Positions 36,436 to 44,229 of a stretch of 64,000 nucleotides of DNA are shown piece after piece. The DNA is from JADMIH01 sp035274425. GTDB lineage: Bacteria; Chloroflexota; Chloroflexia; QHBQ01; JADMIH01. The first letter of the stretch is position 1, and each line of letters begins with the position of its first letter. The position numbers and the translations under genes are program-made. The stretch spans positions 1-64,000 of the forward strand of contig DATEOC010000039.1 of NCBI GenBank assembly GCA_035274425.1, read 5' to 3'. Under the pieces are notes generated by a model that saw only the letters and a list, made by a program, of their open reading frames with translations, had not been told where the DNA came from and searched no databases.

Positions 36436-36729
36436 ATGAAAGGCCATCACAGCGATATCGTAGAGAAACGTGCGGAGATAATACGCATAGCCACCAATTA
36501 CGGGGCACGAAGCATCCGAGTATTTGGCTCAGTAGCTCGCGGCGAGGCTACTTCGAACAGCGACTTGGATCTCCTGGTGCAATTTGCTCCCGGTTACAGC
36601 CTACTTGACTTAATCGCCATTAAGCAAGACCTTGAAGACTTACTAGGTCGTAAAGTGGATGTCGTTACTGAAGCTGCACTGAGCCCATATATTCGCGAGC
36701 AGGTACTAAGGGAAGCAACTGCTTTATGA
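36436..36729 (+). CDS. MntA-like minimal nucleotidyltransferase (antitoxin)
   Basis: 97 aa; ATG at 36436 (AAAGAG upstream). The nucleotidyltransferase core is intact: GSVARGEATSNSDLDLLVQF gives GS-x-R and the metal-binding DxD, with a further Asp in KVDVVT. In type VII toxin-antitoxin systems MntA AMPylates and so neutralises the HEPN toxin HepT. Its stop overlaps the start of the HEPN gene by four bases (ATGA), the usual arrangement. Confidence 0.87.
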   Translation: MKGHHSDIVEKRAEIIRIATNYGARSIRVFGSVARGEATSNSDLDLLVQFAPGYSLLDLIAIKQDLEDLLGRKVDVVTEAALSPYIREQVLREATAL

Positions 36730-37070
36730 TAGGTGATCAAGTTTACCTTACTCACATCCGAGACGCGATTGAAAAGATCGAGTCTTACGTCGCAGTTGGG
36801 TTAGAAGTCTTTATGAACACATCACACTGGCAGGATGCCGTTATTCGCCAATTGGAAATCATAGGAGAGGCGACTAAGCGGCTATCTCCTGCTCTGCGGG
36901 AGCAACACAATTACGTGCCCTGGCGGCGCATAGCTGGATTGCGCGATGTGCTAATACATGATTACATGGGCGTTGATCTTGAGGCTGTCTGGGGAATCTC
37001 TCAGAGAGATGTTCCAGAGCTAAAGAAATATGTGCTGGCCTTTCTAGACGAGATGGAGAACAAAACTTGA
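36726..37070 (+). CDS. HepT-like HEPN ribonuclease toxin (DUF86)
   Basis: 114 aa. All-helical HEPN protein with the catalytic Arg-x4-His and following Tyr in RDVLIHDY, and the helix QLEIIGEATKRLSPALR typical of the DUF86 family. HEPN toxins cleave RNA; the Tyr is the residue AMPylated by MntA in characterised pairs. It overlaps the nucleotidyltransferase gene by ATGA. Both partners look intact, so an active pair is likely. Confidence 0.87.
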   Translation: MIGDQVYLTHIRDAIEKIESYVAVGLEVFMNTSHWQDAVIRQLEIIGEATKRLSPALREQHNYVPWRRIAGLRDVLIHDYMGVDLEAVWGISQRDVPELKKYVLAFLDEMENKT

Positions 37071-37122
37071 TCTCTGAGCATAAGGCAATTATTACGCATA
37101 CCAGTATCCTCATGGAGCAATA

Positions 37123-38091
37123 ATGCGCGTACTCATCACCGGCTCAAGCGGCCAGATCGGCACCAACCTCGCCTTACGCCTCATCGACCAGGGGCACAGT
37201 GTCTTTGGCGTGGACAAGCGCCTCAACAGCTGGACCGACCGCTTCAGGTACATACTGCAAGACCTCACTACCCCCTACCCGCCCCATGAGCGCGGCATAG
37301 GCGGCGTCGAATACCCGGAGGTAGACGTGGTGGTCCACCTGGCGGCGCATGCCAAGGTGCATGAGCTCGTGCGCCTGCCCCACCGCGCTATGGAAAACAT
37401 CACTATGACGTACAACGTCCTCGAGTACTGCCGCCTCGCCCGCCTCCCCATCATCTTCTCAAGCAGCCGCGAAGTGTACGGCGACATCCATCGCTACATC
37501 GAGGACGAGAAGGAGCGCCCGGCCTCGATGGGCGAGAGCAACGCGCATTTTGCATACACCGAATCGCCCTACTCCGCCTCCAAGATAGCCAGCGAAGCCC
37601 TTATCTACTCTTATGCGCGCTGCTACGGCCTCAAATATATCGTCTTCCGCTTCTCTAACGTCTACGGGCGCTACGACGGCGACATCGAGCGCATGGAGCG
37701 CGTCATCCCCCTCTTCATACGCCGCATCGCCAACGACCAACCCATCACCATCTACGGCGAGAACAAAGTGCTCGACTTCACATACATAGACGACTGCGTA
37801 AGCGGCATCGCGGCTGGCGTCCATGCCCTCCACGAAGGCCGCGTGGAGAACCAGACTATCAACCTGGCGTACGGGAAGGGCAACACGCTGGTCAAGATGG
37901 CCCACCTTATAGGAGAGGCACTCGGCAAAGAGCCACGCATCACCCTGGCCCCCTCCCTCCTCGGTGAAGTCACCCACTACGTAGCCGACATCTCTAAGGC
38001 GAAAGAGCTGCTAGGCTATAACCCGCAGGTCCCCCTCGAAGAGGGCATACCGAGAGCGGTCGAGTGGAACCAGCGCTGGGGCGCAGAGTAG
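37123..38091 (+). CDS. NAD-dependent nucleotide-sugar epimerase/dehydratase
   Basis: 322 aa extended short-chain dehydrogenase. The NAD-binding motif TGSSGQIGTNLALRL lies at the N-terminus, an acidic residue follows in the second strand (GVDKR), the catalytic Tyr-x3-Lys reads YSASKIASE, and the substrate-loop region is RFSNVYGRYDGDIERM. Close in pattern to UDP-glucose 4-epimerases and related nucleotide-sugar enzymes, so a role in surface polysaccharide synthesis is likely, but the exact substrate is not predictable. Separate from the HepT gene by ~50 bases. Confidence 0.87.
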   Translation: MRVLITGSSGQIGTNLALRLIDQGHSVFGVDKRLNSWTDRFRYILQDLTTPYPPHERGIGGVEYPEVDVVVHLAAHAKVHELVRLPHRAMENITMTYNVLEYCRLARLPIIFSSSREVYGDIHRYIEDEKERPASMGESNAHFAYTESPYSASKIASEALIYSYARCYGLKYIVFRFSNVYGRYDGDIERMERVIPLFIRRIANDQPITIYGENKVLDFTYIDDCVSGIAAGVHALHEGRVENQTINLAYGKGNTLVKMAHLIGEALGKEPRITLAPSLLGEVTHYVADISKAKELLGYNPQVPLEEGIPRAVEWNQRWGAE

Positions 38092-38112
38092 GCAGTAGGC
38101 AGAAGAAACAAA

Positions 38113-38178
38113 ACTATCACCTATCACCTATCACGTTTCATCCGTCGTCCGTCGTCCGTCGTTCGTCGTTCGTCGTCC
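38113..38178. repeat. CTATCAC and TCCGTCG heptads
   Basis: Three CTATCAC units (38113-38134) run through GTTTCA into five TCCGTCG/TTCGTCG units. Just downstream of the epimerase stop. Confidence 0.85.
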
Positions 38179-38317
38179 CGTAACCCTCCTCGCCCTCAAT
38201 CGTTATAGTATTGACGACGCTATTGTGCAACCAGGACAAGGGATAATCTGCTTGTGATATGCTGGGGCGGACAAAGTGTCCGCCTTGTTTATTGCCCGGA
38301 GATGTTGAGAGAGTATC

Positions 38318-40222
38318 ATGGAGAAGGGTCGAATACAGAAGAATAGACGCCAGTTCTTGATAATTCTCTGCGTCACCCTCTGCGCCTTCGCGTCTCTGCG
38401 TTTAGAGGCCCCATCTTACGCGCAGGGGGAGCCACAGGGTAGCGGCAGGCTCTACCCCCAGACGGGCAAGACCCTCGCGCCGGAGTTCATCGAGTTCTAC
38501 GATGCGCATGGAGGCGTGCCTATTTTCGGCTATCCCCTTACTGAAGTGGAGATCGAGGGTGGCTTCAAGGTGCAGTACCTGGAGCGCGCTCGCATCGAGC
38601 ACCACCCTGAGAACCGGGGCACGGCATACGAGGTGCAGCTCGGCCTCCTCGGCACCATCCTCACGGCAGGCCGACAATTCGCCCCCGCCCCACCCGGCCT
38701 CCGCTCTAACTCCCCTTCTACTATTGGCGCGGTTTACTTCCCAGAAACTGTCCATACCCTCTCAGGCAAATTCCTTGAATACTGGCAGGAGAATGGAGGC
38801 CTCGCCCTCTTCGGCTACCCCATCTCCGAGCCAGTAGAGGAGGGGGGTTACACCGTCCAATACTTCGAGCGCAACCGCTTCGAACTGCACCCGGAGAACG
38901 AGGGCACGCCCTACGAAGTGCTGCTTGGCCTCCTGGGACGCGACTCCCTCGCCCAGCGCGTGCAGGTCAAAGAGAACAGCGTGACCCTGCCTACTTATGC
39001 TTACGAGCAAGGGTATGTGGTCTCTGCCCAGGACGCTATAAGTCCCTACCCACGCCTCGACCGGTCGAAGGTGGGACCACCCTCTATGCGCCCGTACCGC
39101 CTGATCGTGCTTGAAAACCATTATCTGCGCCTCACTATCATGCCTGACCTGGGCGGTCGGCTGTATGAGGTAATCTACAAGCCTACAGGCCACAATGAGA
39201 TGTACCGCAACCCGGTCATAAAGCCCTCCACCTTCGGTGAGCGCGGGTGGTGGCTGGCGGCGGGTGGCACCGAGTGGGCAGCGCCTACCCAGGAGCACGG
39301 GCTGATGGAGTACCTCCCCTGGGAGGCGGCCATAATGCGCAACGTAGATGGCGGCGCGACCGTCACCGTGAGCGCAACTGACCGCCTTACAGGTATGAAA
39401 GTCACGGGTACTATCACCCTCAGCCCGGAGGAGAGCGCCTATACACTCACGGCGCGCATGGAGAACCGCACCACCCAGCCCCAGCGCGGCCAGCTATGGA
39501 CCAACGCCATGCTCGCGCCGGGCGGCACCAATCACGCGTCGCCACGCACCCACTTCATCGTACCCCACACCCAGGTGGTAGTCCACAGCACCAGCGATGC
39601 CAATCTGCCCCCGGAGCACGGCGTAGTTAACTGGCCCCGCCACGAGGGACGCGACCTGGGCGACATGTCCACGTGGAAGGGGTGGCTGGGAGCGTTCGCC
39701 TTGCCGGGCGCGCAACGGGGCAGCTTCGCGGCTGTATATAACCCCGACGCCGACGAGGGGATGGTCAAGACCTTCAAAGGGAGCGAGATGCCCGGCCTGA
39801 AGATATTCGGCTTCGGTCCCGGCTTCGACCCGAAGGTGTACACCGATGACAACTCCTCTTATGCCGAGTTATGGGGCGGTATCACGCCTACCTTCTGGGA
39901 CAACTCGACCTTCCCGCCTGGTTCCTCCCTCGGCTGGACCGAGCGTTGGCAGCCCGTCGCGGGTGTGGGCGGGGTGAGTCTCGCGGGCGCATGGGGGACC
40001 GTCTCCCTGGGGAGCGATGGCAAGGCGCGCATTATGCCAACCCGCCGCAGCGAAGGCGCTACCCTGATAGTCCGAAAGCAGGGAGGAGGCGAAACCTCTC
40101 TCACCTTCAGCGCATATCCAGACCGTCCCACGGTGGTGGCGCTTCCATCTGGCACGGTCGCTGAGATAGAGGTTGTTGGTGTAGATGGAAAGAGTTTGCT
40201 GAAAGGCGTGCCTGTGAAGTGA
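38318..40222 (+). CDS. Secreted repeat protein with C-terminal DUF5107/mutarotase-like domain
   Basis: 634 aa. The signal peptide (~14-36) is partly encoded by a dispersed repeat (CTCTGCGTC type at 38365-38404). Two copies of the extracellular repeat follow (~42-120, ~128-210), here with GYP(L/I)(T/S)E in place of QQGFPIS and YLERARIEHHP/YFERNRFELHP. The C-terminal ~400 residues (~240-634) resemble DUF5107-type galactose-mutarotase-like beta sandwiches (LENHYLRLTIMPDLGGRLYE, GGTEWAAPTQEHG, GTITLSPEESAYTL). A role in extracellular carbohydrate binding or isomerisation is inferred. The ATG at 38318 has only a weak ribosome-binding site. Confidence 0.77.
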   Translation: MEKGRIQKNRRQFLIILCVTLCAFASLRLEAPSYAQGEPQGSGRLYPQTGKTLAPEFIEFYDAHGGVPIFGYPLTEVEIEGGFKVQYLERARIEHHPENRGTAYEVQLGLLGTILTAGRQFAPAPPGLRSNSPSTIGAVYFPETVHTLSGKFLEYWQENGGLALFGYPISEPVEEGGYTVQYFERNRFELHPENEGTPYEVLLGLLGRDSLAQRVQVKENSVTLPTYAYEQGYVVSAQDAISPYPRLDRSKVGPPSMRPYRLIVLENHYLRLTIMPDLGGRLYEVIYKPTGHNEMYRNPVIKPSTFGERGWWLAAGGTEWAAPTQEHGLMEYLPWEAAIMRNVDGGATVTVSATDRLTGMKVTGTITLSPEESAYTLTARMENRTTQPQRGQLWTNAMLAPGGTNHASPRTHFIVPHTQVVVHSTSDANLPPEHGVVNWPRHEGRDLGDMSTWKGWLGAFALPGAQRGSFAAVYNPDADEGMVKTFKGSEMPGLKIFGFGPGFDPKVYTDDNSSYAELWGGITPTFWDNSTFPPGSSLGWTERWQPVAGVGGVSLAGAWGTVSLGSDGKARIMPTRRSEGATLIVRKQGGGETSLTFSAYPDRPTVVALPSGTVAEIEVVGVDGKSLLKGVPVK

Positions 40223-40296
40223 CGTACTGAACAGCTTACCCGAAGACTACTGGATTAGGCAGCTTCTGATCAGTTTCTTGAGATCAAGCGAAAAAG

Positions 40297-41169
40297 ATGA
40301 TGCAACTCCCGCAAGAAAAGGATGTTGTTGACAAGCTGGTAGCTTGGGGGATGGCCCATACGTTGGTCCGCGCCATGATCCTGACCAGCTCACGTACCAG
40401 GCCGGACGGGCCGGTGGATATCCTTTCCGATTATGATCTTATTCTCGCTGTGCGCGATGTTGGGCCATTCGCCTTTGATGATGCCTGGATATCCAATTAT
40501 GGCAGCCCGATGGTACGTTGGGGCGATCAGAGCGAGTTATACGGGCTGACCACCTTTTTTCGCGGTGTGGTCTATCAGGATTATGTCAAGATCGATTACA
40601 GTATATGGCCCGTGGAACTGCTGGAGCACGTCGCCGCCTCGGCAAGTTTGCCGGACCAATTGGACGTGGGCTACCGAGTGCTGCTCGACAAGGGCCAACA
40701 AACGACTGGGTGGAAGCCGCCATCCTATCAGGCGCATATCCCTACCAGGCCGGTGGAAGCGGAGTACCAGGCGCTCGTCGAGGAGTTCTGGTGGAGCACG
40801 ACCTACGTTGCTAAGAGCCTCTGGCGCGATGATCTAGTCTTCGCCAGGTGGGTTCTAGACCAGGACCTCAAGCTCGAAACGATGCGGCGTATGCTCGAAT
40901 GGCGCATCGAGATCGATCATAACTGGTCGGTAAAGCCAGGGGTGCATGGGCGCAGCCTCAAGCAGCTCCTCCCACCCAACATCTGGTCGGACTTTGCCGG
41001 TACTTACGTCTCGCTGGATGTCGAGGAGACCTGGGCGGCGCTTGGTCGCATGATAGCGCTCTTCCGCCAGGTCGCGCTGGATGTGGGCAACGCGCTCAGC
41101 TATACCTATCCGCAACAGGTGGATGATCTCGTGAGCGCCTACCTGGAGGCGATTCGCAACATGCCCTAA
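40297..41169 (+). CDS. Aminoglycoside 6-adenylyltransferase-like nucleotidyltransferase (AadE family)
   Basis: 290 aa, normal length for ANT(6)-type enzymes. The catalytic core reads ILTSSRTRPDGPVDILSDYD with the DYD metal site, followed by VRDV and a KIDYSIWP strand carrying a further Asp; the C-terminal half has the Y.EA...MP end typical of the family. Members transfer AMP from ATP to streptomycin, but relatives of unproven specificity are common in environmental bacteria. The ATG at 40297 follows a purine stretch. It lies beside a methyltransferase and the attenuator/GNAT unit, which makes antibiotic response a reasonable theme. Confidence 0.82.
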   Translation: MMQLPQEKDVVDKLVAWGMAHTLVRAMILTSSRTRPDGPVDILSDYDLILAVRDVGPFAFDDAWISNYGSPMVRWGDQSELYGLTTFFRGVVYQDYVKIDYSIWPVELLEHVAASASLPDQLDVGYRVLLDKGQQTTGWKPPSYQAHIPTRPVEAEYQALVEEFWWSTTYVAKSLWRDDLVFARWVLDQDLKLETMRRMLEWRIEIDHNWSVKPGVHGRSLKQLLPPNIWSDFAGTYVSLDVEETWAALGRMIALFRQVALDVGNALSYTYPQQVDDLVSAYLEAIRNMP

Positions 41170-41188
41170 ATATACTCCTCAGCGGGTG

Positions 41189-41938
41189 CTACATGCGCCC
41201 CACCCGCATCTTGATGGGCCACAGCACCTGCTTCTCTTCCTCCGGCGGGGCAGCCCAGGCACCCCTCAACTCATCCTCTATCCCCTCCACAGGGTCGTAG
41301 CCGTTGCGCTCGACGAATATGCGCGTGGGGGACCACGTTCGGAGGTAGCCGAGGAGGTCGTGCAGGCTCCACTTTAGCTCGATTGTGAAAGCGGGTGGGT
41401 CAAATTCGTCGAAGGGGAATGGGATGGAGGCGTAGCCATCGTCCACCAGCTTGCGCTCCTTCGGCCAGTAGGGGCCTACCCCCTCGAAGTAGAAGTTGTC
41501 AATTATCTCGTCTACGGGCGGCGTGATCCTGCACAATATGTAAGCCCAGGCAGCCACCACCCCGCCAGGCTTGAGCACCCACCTGGCCTCATCGTAGAAG
41601 CGGGGGAGGTCGAACCAGTGGAGCGCCTGCGCCACCGTCACCAGGTCTACCGAAGCCGTAGCAAGCCCAGAGGCTTCCGCAGGGGCGGTGCGGTAAGTAA
41701 CCTTCTCGTGCGGAAAGGCGTTACGTAGCTGCTCCTCACTCGCATCGGTTGCTATCACCCTATCGAAGTAGGGGGCGAGGCCGAGCGCCGCCTGCCCGTT
41801 GCCTGTGCCGCAGTCCCATGCGAGGTCGTGCCCCGGTGAGATCGAAGATAGGTATTCGAACAAATCGGGAGGGTAGTGCGGCCTGTACTTCGCGTAGATG
41901 TCCGCCTGCCTGGAAAAATGGTCTTTGAACGTTGCCAT
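41189..41938 (-). CDS. SAM-dependent class I methyltransferase
   Basis: 249 aa from the ATG at 41938 (an in-frame TTG at 41944 is possible). Motif I is LAWDCGTGNGQAA, the SAM acidic residue follows in VIATDASEEQL, and the post-II/III region reads VDLVTVAQALHWFDLPRFYDE then LKPGGVVAAW, matching the UbiE/Methyltransf_11 group. The N-terminal FKDHFSRQADIYAKYRPHYP is common in small-molecule methyltransferases of this type. The substrate is unknown. Divergent from the strong promoter at 41993. Confidence 0.87.
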   Translation of the reverse strand: MATFKDHFSRQADIYAKYRPHYPPDLFEYLSSISPGHDLAWDCGTGNGQAALGLAPYFDRVIATDASEEQLRNAFPHEKVTYRTAPAEASGLATASVDLVTVAQALHWFDLPRFYDEARWVLKPGGVVAAWAYILCRITPPVDEIIDNFYFEGVGPYWPKERKLVDDGYASIPFPFDEFDPPAFTIELKWSLHDLLGYLRTWSPTRIFVERNGYDPVEGIEDELRGAWAAPPEEEKQVLWPIKMRVGRM

Positions 41939-41992
41939 ACGCAATTCTCAACTTTCCCCCTATTTTCGTCAAGAATTGCCACCGTAAGGGTA

Positions 41993-42021
41993 TTGACAAG
42001 CCAACAAACCCCTGCTATACT
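41993..42021 (+). promoter_or_regulatory. Consensus sigma-70-type promoter of the leader/GNAT unit
   Basis: TTGACA (41993-41998), exactly 17 bases, TATACT (42016-42021). This is the best promoter in the window and starts an RNA near 42028 with a ~430-nt leader. Confidence 0.85.
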
Positions 42022-42080
42022 AGGCTCATGTTAGCAGGCTGAAATAGGGCCATGCTTCTGAAAAGGAGTAGACTGAATTA

Positions 42081-42170
42081 ATGAGCAAGAACGATTTTTA
42101 CTTTAATCACCTCTGGGGAGCGCCTATCGGCGTCCTTACCCAAGGGAGGAGTCTGCCCATTTCCAGATAG
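42081..42170 (+). CDS. 29-residue leader peptide ORF
   Basis: Small ORF (MSKNDFYFNHLWGAPIGVL..., 29 codons) with AAAAGGAG upstream, placed ~50 nt after the predicted transcription start and 25 bases before an intrinsic terminator. Its position is that of a regulatory leader peptide whose translation decides read-through into the downstream genes. Aromatic residues cluster in the first third. A possible antiterminator pairs TACCCA (about 42137-42142, inside the ORF) with TGGGTA in the left arm of the terminator. The inducing signal is unknown. Not previously recognised by me as a named family. Confidence 0.65.
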   Translation: MSKNDFYFNHLWGAPIGVLTQGRSLPISR

Positions 42171-42195
42171 GTTCTAGCGCGAGATAGAACATCTG

Positions 42196-42232
42196 CCGTG
42201 GGTAGACCTCTAACAGGTCCCACGGTTTTTTG
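42196..42232 (+). terminator. First attenuator terminator
   Basis: CCGTGGG ... ACCT, loop CTAAC, AGGTCCCACGG, followed by six T. The stem is 11 bp with a three-base bulge. Downstream of the leader ORF and ~225 bases before the first structural gene. Confidence 0.85.
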
Positions 42233-42270
42233 TTGCCTTTGCACTCTCGCAAGGCGCCCTCTCAGTCAAG

Positions 42271-42317
42271 AGGCCGTGGGTCCCCAGGAAGGGAAACCTA
42301 CGGCCTTTCTTATTTTT
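42271..42317 (+). terminator. Second attenuator terminator
   Basis: AGGCCGTGGGTCCC faces GGGAAACCTACGGCCT (one G-U pair), followed by TTCTTATTTTT. It repeats the CCGTGGGT element of the first terminator, so both may respond to the same antiterminator. Confidence 0.75.
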
Positions 42318-42332
42318 CTCGCGGTGTTGGTA

Positions 42333-42412
42333 GTCAGTAGTTAGGGGTCAGGGGTCAGGAGTTATCACGCATCACGCATCACGTTTCACCCCTTCGTCTA
42401 TCGTCCTTCGTC
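42333..42412. repeat. Mixed heptads (GGGGTCA, GCATCAC, TTCGTCC types)
   Basis: Short runs of three different 7-base units succeed one another between the second terminator and the first structural gene. Confidence 0.75.
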
Positions 42413-42457
42413 AAAAGCGTCCCCCTGCATGGGCCGCACTCAACAGGAGACAAAAAG

Positions 42458-42856
42458 GTGATCGCACTACAAGAAAAGAAAGAATCGAGGCAAGCCTACC
42501 CTTTGGAACGTCTGGCCGAGGCCGCCCTGGCACGTTACGGGCTGGCTGAGGCCACAATAGAGAACCTGCCTGCACTGGCGGGTGATGAAGGGTGCGCTTT
42601 CGGGGTCAGCTTTGCGGCAGGCGCTGAGGGCATCCACCCCTACCTGGGCCGCCTGGCTGGCAAGAGCTTCACCCTGCGGATGTTGCCCGCCTCCGAAAAG
42701 AGCAGGAAATCCGCCATAGAGTGGGTGAAAGCAAGTGCCGCACTCTGCCGCGACACAGATGAGTATGCACCCGAACCCGTGCCAGCCTGCGACGGCTCGC
42801 TAGTGACGCTGGTCGCGCTGGCAGGCGACGCGCTGCACTGCGTAATCTACCGGTAA
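42458..42856 (+). CDS. Stand-alone protein resembling the N-lobe of an aminoglycoside phosphotransferase-like kinase
   Basis: 132 aa, GTG at 42458 with CAGGAG nine bases upstream. The pattern LAEAALARYGLAEATI ... FTLRMLPASEKSRKSAIEW ... EPVPACDGSLVTLVAL ... HCVIYR follows the N-lobe (nucleotide-binding strands, possible Lys substituted) of the APH/choline-kinase family and stops at the hinge where the catalytic C-lobe would begin. No catalytic loop is present, so it cannot be a kinase by itself. It may be a truncated gene, an inhibitor or a binding domain. 19 bases before the GNAT gene; probably one operon. Assignment is tentative. Confidence 0.5.
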   Translation: MIALQEKKESRQAYPLERLAEAALARYGLAEATIENLPALAGDEGCAFGVSFAAGAEGIHPYLGRLAGKSFTLRMLPASEKSRKSAIEWVKASAALCRDTDEYAPEPVPACDGSLVTLVALAGDALHCVIYR

Positions 42857-42875
42857 ACGACAGGAGGAATTAGCA

Positions 42876-43919
42876 TTGGACACACAAATAGCAGAGACCG
42901 TCTCTGTGAAGGACGCGCCCGCCATCGAGGGCCTCACCTTCCGCCACTACCGGGGCGACGAAGACTACCCGGCCATGCTGGAGGTGAATAACGGCAGCAA
43001 AGTGGCAGACGATCTGGGCCACGACCTGCACACTATCGACACGCTCCGGTATGTGTACGGCACCACGCCCAACCACGATCCTTACACGGATGTGCTTATC
43101 GCCGAAGTAGATGGCAAGATGATAGCCTTCAACCGGGTCTACTGGGAACGCGAGCTTGACGGCCCGCGCATCTACTCGCACGTCGGGTTCGTCCTCCCGG
43201 AGTGGAGAGGTAAGGGCCTGGGCCGCGCCATGATGCGCTGGGTTGAAGAGCGCGCCCGCGAGATAGAGGCGACCCAGGAGGATGGAGGGCCGTCCTACAT
43301 AAGCGCATGGATTTTCGCCAAAATGCATGGCCTCGAAAACCTGCTCAAGACCGGGGGCTACGAGCCTGTGCGCTATGGCTTCCACATGGAGACGCCGGAC
43401 CTCGATCACATACCGGAGATGCCGATGCCGGAGGGGTTGGAAGTGCGCCCCGCCAAACCGGAGCATTACCGGGCCATCTGGGAGGCGTCCGCAGAAGCCT
43501 TCCAGGACGAGTGGGGAGCGACCGTGCACGATGAAGAAGACTATGATCGATGGATCGCCGACGGCAGGCACGAGCCTCACCTCTGGATGGTTGCATGGGA
43601 CGGCGACCAGGTAGCAGGCTCCGTCCTCAACTTCATCAACCACGACTATAACGCCCGCACGGGCCGCAAGCTCGGCTATACCGAAACCATAAGTGTACGC
43701 CGCCCCTGGCGTAGGAGAGGGCTTGCCCATGCCCTTATCGCAAAAAGCATGAAGATGTTCAAAGAGATGGGCATGACCCAGACCGCCCTGGGCGTAGATA
43801 CCGAGAATCCAAGCGGCGCGCTCCGCGTCTACGAGAGCATGGGCTACAAGGTCGTGTCTCAGTCGGCCACTTATCGCAAGAGCTTGTCGCACGACAGACG
43901 ACAGGATACTAACTACTAA
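42876..43919 (+). CDS. Double-domain GNAT acetyltransferase
   Basis: 347 aa, TTG start at 42876 with an excellent AGGAGGAAT upstream. Two GNAT domains (~15-165, ~185-330), each with its acetyl-CoA loop: PEWRGKGLGRAMM and RPWRRRGLAHALI; the latter is followed by LGVDTENPSGALRVYESMG. The architecture is that of mycothiol-synthase-like tandem GNAT proteins, which acetylate small amines. The substrate here is unknown; location behind a leader-peptide attenuator and beside an AadE-like gene favours antibiotic modification, but this is inference. Confidence 0.85.
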   Translation: MDTQIAETVSVKDAPAIEGLTFRHYRGDEDYPAMLEVNNGSKVADDLGHDLHTIDTLRYVYGTTPNHDPYTDVLIAEVDGKMIAFNRVYWERELDGPRIYSHVGFVLPEWRGKGLGRAMMRWVEERAREIEATQEDGGPSYISAWIFAKMHGLENLLKTGGYEPVRYGFHMETPDLDHIPEMPMPEGLEVRPAKPEHYRAIWEASAEAFQDEWGATVHDEEDYDRWIADGRHEPHLWMVAWDGDQVAGSVLNFINHDYNARTGRKLGYTETISVRRPWRRRGLAHALIAKSMKMFKEMGMTQTALGVDTENPSGALRVYESMGYKVVSQSATYRKSLSHDRRQDTNY

Positions 43920-43949
43920 GGGGGCAAGTAACGTCGGATGTAAAAAGAA

Positions 43950-44030
43950 TGTCATTCCGAACGAAGTGAGGAATCTAAAAATCTATCCACCTGGCAAGCT
44001 CGGAGATCCCTCCCTTCGTTCGGAATGACA
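43950..44030. repeat. ~80-bp palindromic repeat, copy 5
   Basis: TGTCATTCCGAACGAAGTG with a slightly decayed complement (CCCTCCCTTCG in one arm), interior AAGCTCGG in the orientation of copy 3. Downstream of the GNAT gene. Confidence 0.88.
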
Positions 44031-44128
44031 AGTATAAATGTGGTTCGTCATTCGAGCCTCCCAGTTCCTTAGCCTTCCTTCACAGAGTCTGTAAGACAGA
44101 AAGAACACCAAGTCAGGTTTAGCTATCA

Positions 44129-44223
44129 TCCATCGTCCATCGTCCATCGTCCATCATCCATCGTCCATCGTCTATCGTCCGTCGTCCGTCGTCTATCGTC
44201 CGTCGTCCGTCGTCCGTCGTCCA
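44129..44223. repeat. CATCGTC and CCGTCGT heptad array abutting an ABC exporter start
   Basis: About thirteen 7-base units: first CATCGTC types, then mixed TCTATCG/TCCGTCG types, ending seven bases before the ATG at 44230. The longest array of the window. Confidence 0.92.
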
Positions 44224-44229
44224 AAACAA

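Noticed and set aside
37123..38091. A polysaccharide operon around the epimerase gene
   Set aside because: No glycosyltransferase or other sugar gene is adjacent.
42870..43955. Minus-strand ORF of 361 codons
   Set aside because: Antisense to the double GNAT gene, whose motifs and ribosome-binding site are clear.
44129..44223. Array of short repeats that could be taken for a CRISPR or variable-number repeat locus
   Set aside because: Units are seven bases without spacers, and no cas gene is in the window.
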